A stretch of 64,000 nt of DNA, taken from Roseimicrobium gellanilyticum. Its GTDB lineage: Bacteria > Verrucomicrobiota > Verrucomicrobiia > Verrucomicrobiales > Verrucomicrobiaceae. The stretch spans positions 186,001 to 250,000 of the forward strand of contig NZ_QNRR01000004.1 of assembly GCF_003315205.1 (NCBI RefSeq), written 5' to 3'. Below, one piece after another: positions 8,986-17,215 of this stretch (position 1 is the first letter of the stretch; each line of letters opens with the position of its first letter). A model generated the notes under the pieces. The model did no database searches. It saw only the letters and a list, made by a program, of their open reading frames with translations, and was not told where the DNA came from. Made by a program: the position numbers and the translations under genes.

Positions 8986-9975
8986 ATGGCTATTCCGGCA
9001 GATCTACAACTCAAGGCCCAGAAGGCGGCGGTGACGGCAAAGCTGCTGAAGGATGCAGCGGCCAAAGGCTTGGAGGCGGCTGAGAAAGTGAAGGCTGCTG
9101 AGGCCGCCGAGAGAAAGGCGGGCGGTCTTGAGGAAGCCGCCCAAAAATCAAGGGAGACTGCCAGCAAGGCCGCGCCCAAGGATACGGCTCTGGACAAGCA
9201 GGCAGACAAAGATGCCACTGCTGCAGAGCAGGCCAGAACGGAAGCCAGTCAACTGCGCAGGGAGGCTGAAGAGGCGCAGTTGGAAACGGAGGCCCTGTAC
9301 AAGGCCGCCCAACCTGAGTCATTCAAGTCGAAGCTTCTCTCCGGCTTTAACTTGGGGGTGGGGATCCTAATTTTCGTGGGAGCCATCGTGACTGTCATGA
9401 TCCTGTCCGTCGCCAATGATGATTCTGCCTTGCTCACGAAGCTGGCGGAAACCGACGCAGCTCGTGGATTGGTGACCTTCCTCATCACCGCCTCCGCGGT
9501 GGGCATTGCTTTCATGCTTATTTACCATGCGTTCTCAGAGGTCTCGAATGCCGAGAACTTCCGGATGGCGCGGGAGATCTTCATGTCCCTTGTCGGCATT
9601 TTGGGAACCATTGTGGGCTTCTATTTCGGGGCAGCGGACAAAGCGGTACCTGCTGGTGCTCAGAATCCCGGAGTGACGTTGCCTGGGGCAGCTGGACAAG
9701 GTGCAGTCAGTGAGGTGCCGCAAATTGCCGACATCGTCAGGAATGGAGACACCTGGAAAACGAACCTCAAGGGAGGAACTCCTCCCTACAAATGGGCATT
9801 GACCGCCGACGCTTCTACCGGCATTGCATCTCAAGGGAAAGAAGGGCAGCCCGAAGGAGAACTCACCATCACGGTGCCCGGTGCCAAGGCTGCTGGTGCG
9901 GTTACTTTGACCGTCGAAGACAGCAAAAAGAAACAGGGCTCCAAAATCGTCCAGGTCGAGAAGGCCGGACCGTGA
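8986..9975 (+). CDS. Coiled-coil membrane protein with C-terminal Ig-like domain
   Basis: 329 residues from ATG 8986. Residues 1-105 are an Ala/Lys/Glu-rich helix, probably coiled coil. Three hydrophobic segments follow (VGILIFVGAIVTVMILSV, LVTFLITASAVGIAFMLIYHA and a third ending GTIVGFYFGAADK). The C-terminal 100 residues are beta-rich (GGTPPYKWALTAD, ELTITVPG, VTLTVEDSKK), like a cadherin or putative-Ig domain. The arrangement suggests a cytoplasmic coiled coil joined through the membrane to an external Ig-like domain. I cannot name the family. ATG 8923 would add 21 residues. A hairpin covers its stop codon. Confidence 0.72.
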   Translation: MAIPADLQLKAQKAAVTAKLLKDAAAKGLEAAEKVKAAEAAERKAGGLEEAAQKSRETASKAAPKDTALDKQADKDATAAEQARTEASQLRREAEEAQLETEALYKAAQPESFKSKLLSGFNLGVGILIFVGAIVTVMILSVANDDSALLTKLAETDAARGLVTFLITASAVGIAFMLIYHAFSEVSNAENFRMAREIFMSLVGILGTIVGFYFGAADKAVPAGAQNPGVTLPGAAGQGAVSEVPQIADIVRNGDTWKTNLKGGTPPYKWALTADASTGIASQGKEGQPEGELTITVPGAKAAGAVTLTVEDSKKKQGSKIVQVEKAGP

Positions 9976-10011
9976 ATCCCTGAAGCGAATTTGAGCGCCT
10001 TCAGGGATTCA
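9973..10011 (+). terminator. Strong hairpin at the stop codon
   Basis: TGAATCCCTGAAG pairs perfectly with CTTCAGGGATTCA (13 bp, 13-nt loop). The TGA stop codon is the first three bases of the stem. No T-run follows, so it may stabilise or pause rather than terminate classically. Confidence 0.6.
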
Positions 10012-10033
10012 GCCATCGTATCCTTCCGATGCG

Positions 10034-10378
10034 ATGAGCCGCCCGCCCACCGACTTTGAGATCCGAGTGTACGATCTCATTTCCACCATCCCAAAGGGGA
10101 AGGTGAGCACGTACGCACTCGTGGCCCGGGCGCTGGACTGTGGCTCGAATCAGGCCGTGGGGCAGGCGCTGAGGCGTAATCCCTTCGCTCCGCGCGTGCC
10201 GTGTCATCGGGTGGTGAGCGCTGCCCTCACGCTTGGCGGATTCAATGGCCATCGTGATGGCGATGAACTCGCGCGGAAGCGCCGCATGCTGGAGGAGGAG
10301 GGCGTGCGGTTCGACGCTCAGGGCCGGGTACATCCGGCGTGTATCCACGTCTTCCAGGAGTGGTGGCCCGCACCGTGA
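10034..10378 (+). CDS. MGMT-fold alkyltransferase domain protein
   Basis: 114 residues corresponding only to the C-terminal DNA-binding/active-site domain of O6-alkylguanine-DNA alkyltransferase. The winged-helix part contains GKVSTYALVARA, then the active-site motif VPCHRVV with Cys57, then GGFNG. Alkyltransferase-like (Atl) proteins of this size usually have Trp at the Cys position. Here the acceptor Cys is retained, so direct alkyl transfer remains possible. No N-terminal ribonuclease-like domain is encoded upstream. Confidence 0.85.
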   Translation: MSRPPTDFEIRVYDLISTIPKGKVSTYALVARALDCGSNQAVGQALRRNPFAPRVPCHRVVSAALTLGGFNGHRDGDELARKRRMLEEEGVRFDAQGRVHPACIHVFQEWWPAP

Positions 10379-10455
10379 CCATTGCGGGTCAAGGTGACAT
10401 AACGGTGGGCACGTGGCCCGCTGGAGAACTTGGTGCCTCAAGGGACGTGCAGGCG

Positions 10456-10484
10456 TGACCGCACAGCGGAGTGTGCGGACCACC
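10456..10484. repeat. Palindromic repeat family A, copy 5
   Basis: TGACCGCACAGCGGAGTGTG followed by CGGACCACC. It lies immediately against the NrdR stop codon and between convergent genes, so it may act as a bidirectional terminator stem. Confidence 0.7.
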
Positions 10485-10985
10485 TTAGCTCAGCTTCTTG
10501 AAGAGCTCCGGCTGCTTCGCCGCATCCCGGGGTACGCGTGTTCCGAGAGAATTCACCTCGCTGATGAAGTCTGTCACGTCCTGGAACTCGCGGTAAATGC
10601 TCGCGTAGCGCACATAGGCCACGTGGTCGATCTTCTCGAGATACTGCATGACCTTCGCACCGATGGTGCGGCTCGGTACCTCGCGCTGTCCTGCGGATTC
10701 CACCTCGGTGAGGATGGCATCTGCCGCTGTCTCCAAGGTGTCCACGCTGACCGGGCGCTTGCCGCAGGCCTTCTTCATGCTGTCGATCAGTTTCTCGCGG
10801 CTCCAGGGCTCACGCTTCTGGTCGCGCTTCACGACGGTGAGGTCCTCGTACTCCACCTGCTCATAGGTGGTGAAGCGATGCCCGCAGGTCAGGCATTCGC
10901 GACGGCGGCGAATCGACGCGCCATCCTTCGCCTCACGCGAGTCGATGACCTTGTCTTCGGGAGTACCACACTTCGGACAGCGCAT
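10485..10985 (-). CDS. nrdR: Transcriptional repressor NrdR
   Basis: 166 residues, the normal NrdR length being about 150-160. The N-terminal zinc ribbon has Cys3/Cys6 and Cys31/Cys34 (MRCPKC...CLTCGHRFTTYE). The central ATP-cone spans about residues 48-138. NrdR senses ATP/dATP and represses ribonucleotide reductase genes through NrdR boxes. The start was set at ATG 10985 because the zinc ribbon begins there. No nrd gene lies in the window, so its targets are elsewhere. Confidence 0.96.
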   Translation of the reverse strand: MRCPKCGTPEDKVIDSREAKDGASIRRRRECLTCGHRFTTYEQVEYEDLTVVKRDQKREPWSREKLIDSMKKACGKRPVSVDTLETAADAILTEVESAGQREVPSRTIGAKVMQYLEKIDHVAYVRYASIYREFQDVTDFISEVNSLGTRVPRDAAKQPELFKKLS

Positions 10986-11059
10986 AAGAGCACGGGCACA
11001 TGAATACGGTTTTAAGTGTGTCCAGTCTGACACACTCCGCAAATGTTTCGTGAGAATCT

Positions 11060-12037
11060 TCAAGAATGTGCGAGTCCACCCGCCAGGCGTGCCGAAAACT
11101 GCGTAAAAAGCGTGTCCAATTCCTGCCGTCGTGCGAGTTGATCGATCCAAGTTGCCGGGATTTGCTCCAAACCGAAGTGCAATCCAGCCAGCGTGCCGGT
11201 GACACACGCGGTGGTGTCCGTGTCATCGCCGAGATTCACTGCGCTCGACACAGTATTGGAGAAATCTTTCCCACGCAACAGACACCAGACAGCGGCCTCG
11301 ATGGTGTGAATGCAGTAGCCGCTGCTGTGGATATCGCGAACTTCCAGTCTGGGCAGTACCGAGGGCGAGAGCCTCTGGAGGTGCGGCCAGTTCATTTCGA
11401 AATCCTCGTGAAACTTGTACTCCTCCTCCGCCTGATGCCATGCCTGCTCGAGCGCTGCAGCGGGGGTGGCTCCCTCCAGCAGAGCCCAGACCAGGAGGCT
11501 GTAGTAGCCACACACCATCTGCGTGCGTGAGTGTCCGTGGGTGATACGGGAGACACGGTGCACCAGCGGCAGAGCCTGCTCCACACCGGCATCCCGCACC
11601 CAGAGGGATACGGGCAGCATGCGCATGAGGGAGCCGTTCCCATTGTCATATTCTTGCCGGCCACCGCAGAGCTCGGGTTTGCGGCCCTCTGAGAATCTCG
11701 CCAGCGCCTGCCGGGTGGCGATGCCGATATCAAAGACTTGACCGTGCGCTGTCCAAAGCCCCTCTACCAGCCAGCGGTGGAAGCGTTCCGCCATGTCCCG
11801 GGTATCCACTTCTTCGCAGGTCAGGAGAGACTCGATGGTGCAGAGAGTGAGGGAGGTGTCATCTGACCAGGTGCCGGGGGGCTGATCGTGGGTGCCGTAG
11901 CCCTGCATGCCGGTCACTGGACTGGTGGCGAGTTCTGCCCTGCCGCGGAATTCCACGGGCACGCCCAGCGCATCTCCGACCGCCGCACCCCAAAGAGAGG
12001 CCATGATTTGGCTTTTCAAACGGCCATCTCTTCCCAT
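11060..12037 (-). CDS. ADP-ribosylglycohydrolase family protein
   Basis: 325 residues from ATG 12037. The dimagnesium-site blocks of the ARH/DraG family are all present: GDALGVPVEFRGR, WSDDTSLTLCTIESL, GNGSLMRMLPV and NLGDDTDTTACVTGTLAG. It should cleave ADP-ribose from a protein or other acceptor in the cytoplasm. No partner ADP-ribosyltransferase is nearby, unlike dinitrogenase-linked DraG loci. Alternative starts are ATG 12040 and ATG 12004. It lies 74 bp upstream of nrdR on the same strand and is divergent from the aldolase gene. Confidence 0.92.
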   Translation of the reverse strand: MGRDGRLKSQIMASLWGAAVGDALGVPVEFRGRAELATSPVTGMQGYGTHDQPPGTWSDDTSLTLCTIESLLTCEEVDTRDMAERFHRWLVEGLWTAHGQVFDIGIATRQALARFSEGRKPELCGGRQEYDNGNGSLMRMLPVSLWVRDAGVEQALPLVHRVSRITHGHSRTQMVCGYYSLLVWALLEGATPAAALEQAWHQAEEEYKFHEDFEMNWPHLQRLSPSVLPRLEVRDIHSSGYCIHTIEAAVWCLLRGKDFSNTVSSAVNLGDDTDTTACVTGTLAGLHFGLEQIPATWIDQLARRQELDTLFTQFSARLAGGLAHS

Positions 12038-12049
12038 CATCCGCCTATG

Positions 12050-13072
12050 ATGGCTCCAGGTTGCCAGTTTGCCAGTGACAACACCGCAGGAATTTGCCCC
12101 GAGGCATGGGAAGCGCTCCAAGAAGCGAATCTCGGCCATCAGCCCAGCTATGGGGATGACCACTACACCCGGGAGGCGTGTGATTCCTTTCGCGAAGTCT
12201 TCGAGACGGACTGCGATGTGTACTTCGTATTCACCGGAACTGCAGCGAATTCACTCGCGCTCGCCTCGCTGTGCCACAGTTACCACAGCGTGATTGCCCA
12301 CAGCGTCTCCCACGTGGAGACGGATGAGTGCGGCGCGCCGGAGTTCTTTTCGAATGGCTCGAAGCTTCTGCTCGCCAAAGGTGAACATGCGAAGTGCGAC
12401 CCGGCAGATGTCGCCAGGCTCATTCGCAGTCGCAATGATCTGCACTTCCCCAAGCCGCGTGCGCTGAGCGTGAGTCAGAGCACCGAGTTTGGCACGGTAT
12501 ATCGTCCGGAGGAATTGAAGGAGCTTTGGGGGGTGTGCCGCAGCCATGGTGTCTCCATGCACATGGATGGCGCGCGCTTTGCCAATGCCATGGCCTCGCT
12601 AGGCTGCTCCCCTGCGGAGGCGACCTGGCGTTCCGGGGTGGATGTGCTGTGCTTTGGCGGAACGAAGAACGGGATGGCCATGACGGAGGCCGTGGTCTTC
12701 TTCGACAAGGAACTGAGCAAGGAGTTTGCCTGGCGATGCAAGCAGGCCGGACAACTCGCGAGCAAGATGCGCTTCATTTCCGCGCAGTGGCGCCGTTTGC
12801 TCCAGGACGGCGTCTGGCTCCGCTACGCTTCACTGGCAAATGCTCACGCGCAGGCGCTGGCGGCAGGTCTGCGGGAAATCGAAGGCGCGGAGATCCTGCA
12901 TGCGGTGGAAGCAAACGCAGTCTTCGCCAAGCTCTCGCCAGACGTGGACAAGCGACTCAAGGCCGCCGGATGGAAGTACTACAGTTTCATTGGCGGTGGC
13001 GCGCGGTTCATGTGCTCGTGGAAGACAACGGAGGAAGAAGTGCAGGCGCTGCTGGGAGCGGCGCGGGGATGA
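12050..13072 (+). CDS. Low-specificity L-threonine aldolase family enzyme
   Basis: 340 residues of the PLP-dependent beta-eliminating lyase/threonine aldolase family. It begins with the typical FASDNTAGICPEAWEAL block. MHMDGARFANA carries the cofactor-binding Asp, and the PLP Lys is Lys206 in CFGGTKNGMA. It is expected to cleave L-(allo)-threonine to glycine and acetaldehyde, or related beta-hydroxy amino acids. The ATG at 12050 (or the adjacent 12047) lies only about 10 bp from the divergent ARH start, so its promoter must overlap that gene's 5' coding region. Confidence 0.92.
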   Translation: MAPGCQFASDNTAGICPEAWEALQEANLGHQPSYGDDHYTREACDSFREVFETDCDVYFVFTGTAANSLALASLCHSYHSVIAHSVSHVETDECGAPEFFSNGSKLLLAKGEHAKCDPADVARLIRSRNDLHFPKPRALSVSQSTEFGTVYRPEELKELWGVCRSHGVSMHMDGARFANAMASLGCSPAEATWRSGVDVLCFGGTKNGMAMTEAVVFFDKELSKEFAWRCKQAGQLASKMRFISAQWRRLLQDGVWLRYASLANAHAQALAAGLREIEGAEILHAVEANAVFAKLSPDVDKRLKAAGWKYYSFIGGGARFMCSWKTTEEEVQALLGAARG

Positions 13073-13086
13073 GCACGCGAGCTGCG

Positions 13087-13178
13087 AATGCAAAATGAGA
13101 AGTGAAAAATGAAAAGTGTGAAGTGGGGCAGGCCTCAGACACTTTGCATTTCTCACCTTTCATTTCTCATGTTGCATT
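13087..13178. repeat. Repeat family D, copy 1
   Basis: An AAATGAGAAGTGAAAAATG-like left half faces a TGCATTTCTCACCTTTCATT-like right half about 40 bp later. The whole unit could fold back. A second copy flanks the small zinc-ribbon gene on its other side (13564-13645). Confidence 0.65.
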
Positions 13179-13333
13179 GGTGCTTGGGTGATCCGTCTGA
13201 CGCTGTCCTCAATGATGATTTGAGGACAGATTTACTTCCCACGTGTGCATGGGCAGGAGAAATTTCTGCGTGCATTGATATGCGCATCGAGAAACGCCAC
13301 GACGGCATCAGCAAACTCACACATTCTCAAGCT

Positions 13334-13555
13334 ATGGACCACAAGTGCCTGCGCTGCGGCGGCAGCAATTTCCAACCCGGAGCGATTCAATCCACCGGAA
13401 GCATTTTCTTTGTGCCGGACAACACGCGGTTCCTCAGTTCGCTTTCCAGTGATGTCTCGTTGAAGACACGGATCTGCATGGACTGCGGAACGCTGGACTT
13501 CACCGGCGATACGAAGAAGGTCGCGGCACTCGTGGGTGCGGACAAGGCTGCGTGA
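13334..13555 (+). CDS. Small zinc-ribbon protein
   Basis: 73 residues from ATG 13334. Two CxxC knuckles, CLRCGG at the N-terminus and CMDCGTLDF about 45 residues later, form a probable zinc ribbon. Similar short proteins are annotated only as zinc-ribbon or hypothetical. Its function is unknown; a nucleic-acid or protein-binding role is usual for such ribbons. The gene is bracketed by the two family D repeats. Confidence 0.7.
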   Translation: MDHKCLRCGGSNFQPGAIQSTGSIFFVPDNTRFLSSLSSDVSLKTRICMDCGTLDFTGDTKKVAALVGADKAA

Positions 13556-13563
13556 GACGAAGA

Positions 13564-13645
13564 AAATGCAAAATGAGAAGTGAAAAGTGGGACGGGTCTC
13601 AGGTACGTTGCATTTTTCACCTTTCATTTCTCATGTTGCCTTGAG
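13564..13645. repeat. Repeat family D, copy 2
   Basis: Same order of elements as 13087-13178, with AAAATGAGAAGTGAAAAGTG then a TTGCATTTTTCACCTTTCAT half. The two copies are direct repeats of each other. Confidence 0.65.
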
Positions 13646-13676
13646 GCCGAAAAGGTGACATCGCGGTGGCAGCCGT

Positions 13677-14681
13677 TTATCTGCCGCCTGCCTGGCCGCG
13701 TACATCATACTGGGTGTATCCTGTGATGTCCTTGAAGGCGGCAAGGTAGGGCGCGCGTTCACGCACCGTGTTCGAGCGGGGCAGGGGACGGGCGACGATG
13801 ATGCCGGAGTGGTAGCGGAAGTCGTTCAGGTAGCCAGAGAGGGATTTATCCAGCGTGACCTTCTTGTGATTCTTGGAGGCGTGGAGGAAATGCAGCACGC
13901 CATCCGGAGTGCGGTATGCGAGGCCCACGTGCGAGCAGTGACCACCTGTCTGGTTCGTCACGATGCCGATGATGTCACCGCTCTGGATGTTCTTCTCAAT
14001 CGCCTTCACCTTGTCTTTCGGGATGTAGCGGAAGGGCAGGGAACTTTCGCGCTGCTCGATCACGCCCATCTCGCGGAGGTAGGAGGGATTGTTCTTCAGG
14101 TAGCGGTAGCCCTTCCAGAGCACCGTCATTTCCTGGCACTTGCGCCCGGTCATGGCGACTGTCGGGCCCACATCGCGAGTGACGCGGGCCACATTGCCAC
14201 GCGCTTCATTGTCATACCACCACTCGGCGAGGTAGTGAATGCGGTCGAGGTAGTGCCCGGTGCATACGCCACCGCGATAGCGGGTCCACTCAATCTCCGC
14301 CAGCAAATCACTGGGCGTGTAGGTGGCCTTGGGCACTTCAATCATGCGGGCCATGCCGAGTGCGATCTCAAAGAAGGTCCAGCAGTCGAGCCCGTTGAAG
14401 TTTGCGGAAGCCGACTCGACATGGTTGTCGATCTCCAGCGTGAAGCCCACATAGGGAATGCCACGCATGGCCATGCCGAACTTCGCCACGCGCTCACCCA
14501 TGGGCAGCGCACGCCAGTTTTCCTTCACCGCCTTCGCGACGATGGCATCGAAGGTGACCTTCCCCTTGAAGGTGACGCTCTGCGGGAGGTGTTCCTTGGC
14601 TGAAGCGGGAACGACGCTGGCGCTGGTGAAGGCGAGGCCGCAGAGCAATGCAGCGGCGAGGGGGAAGTGACGGCGAAGCAT
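13677..14681 (-). CDS. Secreted DUF1460 cell-wall amidase-like protein
   Basis: 334 residues from ATG 14681, which opens a signal peptide ending near ASAKE. DUF1460 proteins have an NlpC/P60-related papain-like fold and cleave amide bonds in peptidoglycan fragments. The predicted nucleophile is Cys100 in FNGLDCWTFFE. The catalytic His is in GGHCSHVGLAYR, preceded by QSGDIIGIVTN. It probably acts in the periplasm on muropeptides. It is on the same strand as the GH5 gene upstream, separated by 200 bp in which I see no gene. Confidence 0.88.
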   Translation of the reverse strand: MLRRHFPLAAALLCGLAFTSASVVPASAKEHLPQSVTFKGKVTFDAIVAKAVKENWRALPMGERVAKFGMAMRGIPYVGFTLEIDNHVESASANFNGLDCWTFFEIALGMARMIEVPKATYTPSDLLAEIEWTRYRGGVCTGHYLDRIHYLAEWWYDNEARGNVARVTRDVGPTVAMTGRKCQEMTVLWKGYRYLKNNPSYLREMGVIEQRESSLPFRYIPKDKVKAIEKNIQSGDIIGIVTNQTGGHCSHVGLAYRTPDGVLHFLHASKNHKKVTLDKSLSGYLNDFRYHSGIIVARPLPRSNTVRERAPYLAAFKDITGYTQYDVRGQAGGR

Positions 14682-14881
14682 GTGGGAAGACCGTTGGTTA
14701 TCGAAGCATCGAGGTGCGCGTCGGCAGTCGGCACCTGGGGATGTAAAACGCGGTCCAGATGTGACAGGCAAAGGTCGTGCCACGTTCAGATAAACGGTGC
14801 TGCAATCCGCGCTCATCCCGCCGTGCGAAGTGCAACGGCCTCTCTCACGACGGGAGCACGAAGCTGTACTGTTGCCTCGCC

Positions 14882-17098
14882 TCACCGCATCTTCTTCAGC
14901 TCGAACTGCTCACCCGCCAGCGCGCGCTTCACGAAGGCGCCCCAGAAGGGCGTGGGCGTGTAGTCCCAGCCAGTGATCATCACCGGAGATGCTGAGGGGT
15001 GGAAGGAGAAAGCGGTCCAGTGCAGGCGATGCTTCTGGATGAGGCCGAGCATGTCAGGCACCCAAGTATAGGGATCTTCGTGAGCGCTGTCCGGCAGGAA
15101 GTCCATCTTCTTGATGTCCGCGCCTACTTCACCCACCAGGATGGGGTACTTGTCTGCGATCACGAGCACCTTCTCCTGCCAGTCGCGCTTCCACGGATAG
15201 ATGTGCGTGGCGTAGATGAGGCCATTGCCGCCGCGCTCATCGATGGTGAAACCCTTCGCGATGCCGGAGAGATCATAGGACCAGTCCAGTCCTCCTACGA
15301 CCACGATGTTCTTTGCGCCAGTATCGCGCACGGCATTCACCAGCGCCTGCATGCCGATGGCCTGGAAGCCTTGTGCGGACTTCGCCTTTTCCTCGGGAGA
15401 GAGGAAGGAGTCTTCGTCCGCCGGTTTCTTCTTCTCCGCGACGAATCCGCCATCGCGCCACACTTCCCAGGTGGTGCCGTGGGGTTCATTGAAAAGATCA
15501 AAGATCACGGCGGGATGGTCCTTGTAACGCACGGCGGCATCTTTCCAGAAGACGGCGTGTTGCGCTGCCGGCGCGCGGAAGCGATGCAGATCCAGCATGA
15601 CGTAGGCACCGCGATTTGCCGTGAGGGTGATCACCTGATCCACGAGCTCGCGGTATTCCTTGCCACCATCCTTCTGGCCGGAGGTTTCGCCGAACCAGTA
15701 GTCCTCTTTCACGGGCAGGCGGATGATGTTCGCCTTCCAATCATCGATGGCCACCAGGGTGGACTTCAGCACGTGGTCACCCTTCACGAGGAACTCAAGA
15801 CTCACGACGTTCAACCCCTGCAGCCAGATGGGCTTGCCATCTTTGGTGAGCACTTGATTGCCCTGCACGTGCAACTCCTGGGGCCACTTGTCCTTCTTGG
15901 GTTCCTCGGGATCCACCTGCGCGAGGCGAGCTTCTTCTGCGGCCTTCGCAGCGGCAGCGAGCAGCGGCTCGGGCTCGGTGGGCTTCAGCACGAGATCATC
16001 CAGATCCAGCGTGCCTGCCTTCACCTGGAAGAGGGCAGGCATGATATCGAGCGAGAGAGCGCCCTCGGGCACGAGGAACTTGGCGGTGCGTGGCATCCAT
16101 GCGCCCTTGGTGTCGCTGCGTGAGTTGGGAGCGGGTGCACCCTTCAGCTTCTTCCCGGTGCCGTCCTTGAAGTCCATCATGAAGCGCGCGTCGAACCATG
16201 GTTCCTTGCCCGGCTTCAGTCCGGTGATGCGCTGCTTCCAGGTGAACTCAAGGGCCTTCACCCCATCGGGGATATCCACGGTGCGGAAGAGCATGACCGT
16301 CTCCCCGGGCTTCGTGCTGGTGAGACGCATGAAGCGGGTGCCGTCTTCATTGGTCTCCCAACTCAGGCCGGTCTTTGGTTTACCCCACACCTCAGGCGCT
16401 TTGCCGGACTTGTCTGCTTTTTCAAAGTTGCCGTTCGCAAGGAGATTGCCCTCGCTCTCCAGAAGCTTCGCGGCTCTCGCGCGACGATCCGCGATGGCTT
16501 TGGCCTTCTTCTCTTCAGCAGCCGCTTTTGCTGCCAGCAGTGGCGCGGGGTCGGTGGGTTTCAGAGAAATGTCATCCAGATCAAACGTGCCCTGCTTCAC
16601 CTGAAAGAGTGCGGGCATGATCTCGATGGTGTTCGTGCCTTCGGGTACGAGGAAGGAAGTCTTCCGCTCCACCCAGCCGTCTGTGTTCTTGCCGGTGTAG
16701 GCTGGCTGCGGTGCGGGGGTGAGTTTCTTTCCCTCGGCATCCTTGCACTCCAGCATGATGCGCGCGTCGAACCATGGTGAGCCTCCCTTTACCAGTCCGG
16801 TCACGCGTTGCTTCCAGGTGAGTTCCACGGCGTTTGCGTCCTTGGGCGCTGGGATGGGCCGGTAGGTCACGACCATGGCACCGGGTTTGGGTGAGGTCAG
16901 GCGCAGGAAGTGATTGCCACTTTCTTCCTTCTCCCAGGTGATGCCATCCTTGCCTCGTTCCCACTGGTCTGGCCATGCATCGGTGTTGGCGTCCGTTTCG
17001 AAGTCACCGTTGGCGAGCAGTGCGTCGGTTGCGAAAATCGGAGAGGCAAGGCACACCAGGGTGGCAAACGCGGTGAAGACGAAACGAAGGTGCGGCAT
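14882..17098 (-). CDS. Secreted GH5-type glycoside hydrolase with two duplicated N-terminal modules
   Basis: 738 residues. A signal peptide (1-24) is followed by two closely related beta-sandwich modules (about 26-181 and 217-373). They share phrases such as LTWKQRxTGL, PWFDAR and IMPALFQVKxGTxDLDD. Ala/Lys/Glu-rich linkers follow each (185-215, 378-404). The catalytic (beta/alpha)8 domain runs from about 408 to the end. The acid/base is Glu538 in FNEPHG and the nucleophile Glu657 in LVGEVGAD. It is expected to be an endo-beta-glucanase or mannanase acting on extracellular polysaccharide. The duplicated modules resemble carbohydrate-binding modules. ATG 17098 was preferred over a start 15 codons upstream because it opens the signal peptide. 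Confidence 0.9.
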   Translation of the reverse strand: MPHLRFVFTAFATLVCLASPIFATDALLANGDFETDANTDAWPDQWERGKDGITWEKEESGNHFLRLTSPKPGAMVVTYRPIPAPKDANAVELTWKQRVTGLVKGGSPWFDARIMLECKDAEGKKLTPAPQPAYTGKNTDGWVERKTSFLVPEGTNTIEIMPALFQVKQGTFDLDDISLKPTDPAPLLAAKAAAEEKKAKAIADRRARAAKLLESEGNLLANGNFEKADKSGKAPEVWGKPKTGLSWETNEDGTRFMRLTSTKPGETVMLFRTVDIPDGVKALEFTWKQRITGLKPGKEPWFDARFMMDFKDGTGKKLKGAPAPNSRSDTKGAWMPRTAKFLVPEGALSLDIMPALFQVKAGTLDLDDLVLKPTEPEPLLAAAAKAAEEARLAQVDPEEPKKDKWPQELHVQGNQVLTKDGKPIWLQGLNVVSLEFLVKGDHVLKSTLVAIDDWKANIIRLPVKEDYWFGETSGQKDGGKEYRELVDQVITLTANRGAYVMLDLHRFRAPAAQHAVFWKDAAVRYKDHPAVIFDLFNEPHGTTWEVWRDGGFVAEKKKPADEDSFLSPEEKAKSAQGFQAIGMQALVNAVRDTGAKNIVVVGGLDWSYDLSGIAKGFTIDERGGNGLIYATHIYPWKRDWQEKVLVIADKYPILVGEVGADIKKMDFLPDSAHEDPYTWVPDMLGLIQKHRLHWTAFSFHPSASPVMITGWDYTPTPFWGAFVKRALAGEQFELKKMR

Positions 17099-17215
17099 GA
17101 GGGAATGGAAGGGCAGGGAGTGAAGAGAACGATGACCTGGCACCGTCTCTTAGAGAGGTTGTGTTCAGCCGTGCGTGGAAGCACATGAGCCAATCTTTAA
17201 TCCCGCACAATCCGG

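Noticed and set aside
10034-10378. Alkyltransferase-like (Atl1) protein lacking the active-site Cys
   Set aside because: The motif is PCHRV with the Cys present, so I call it an alkyltransferase-domain protein instead of a true Atl.
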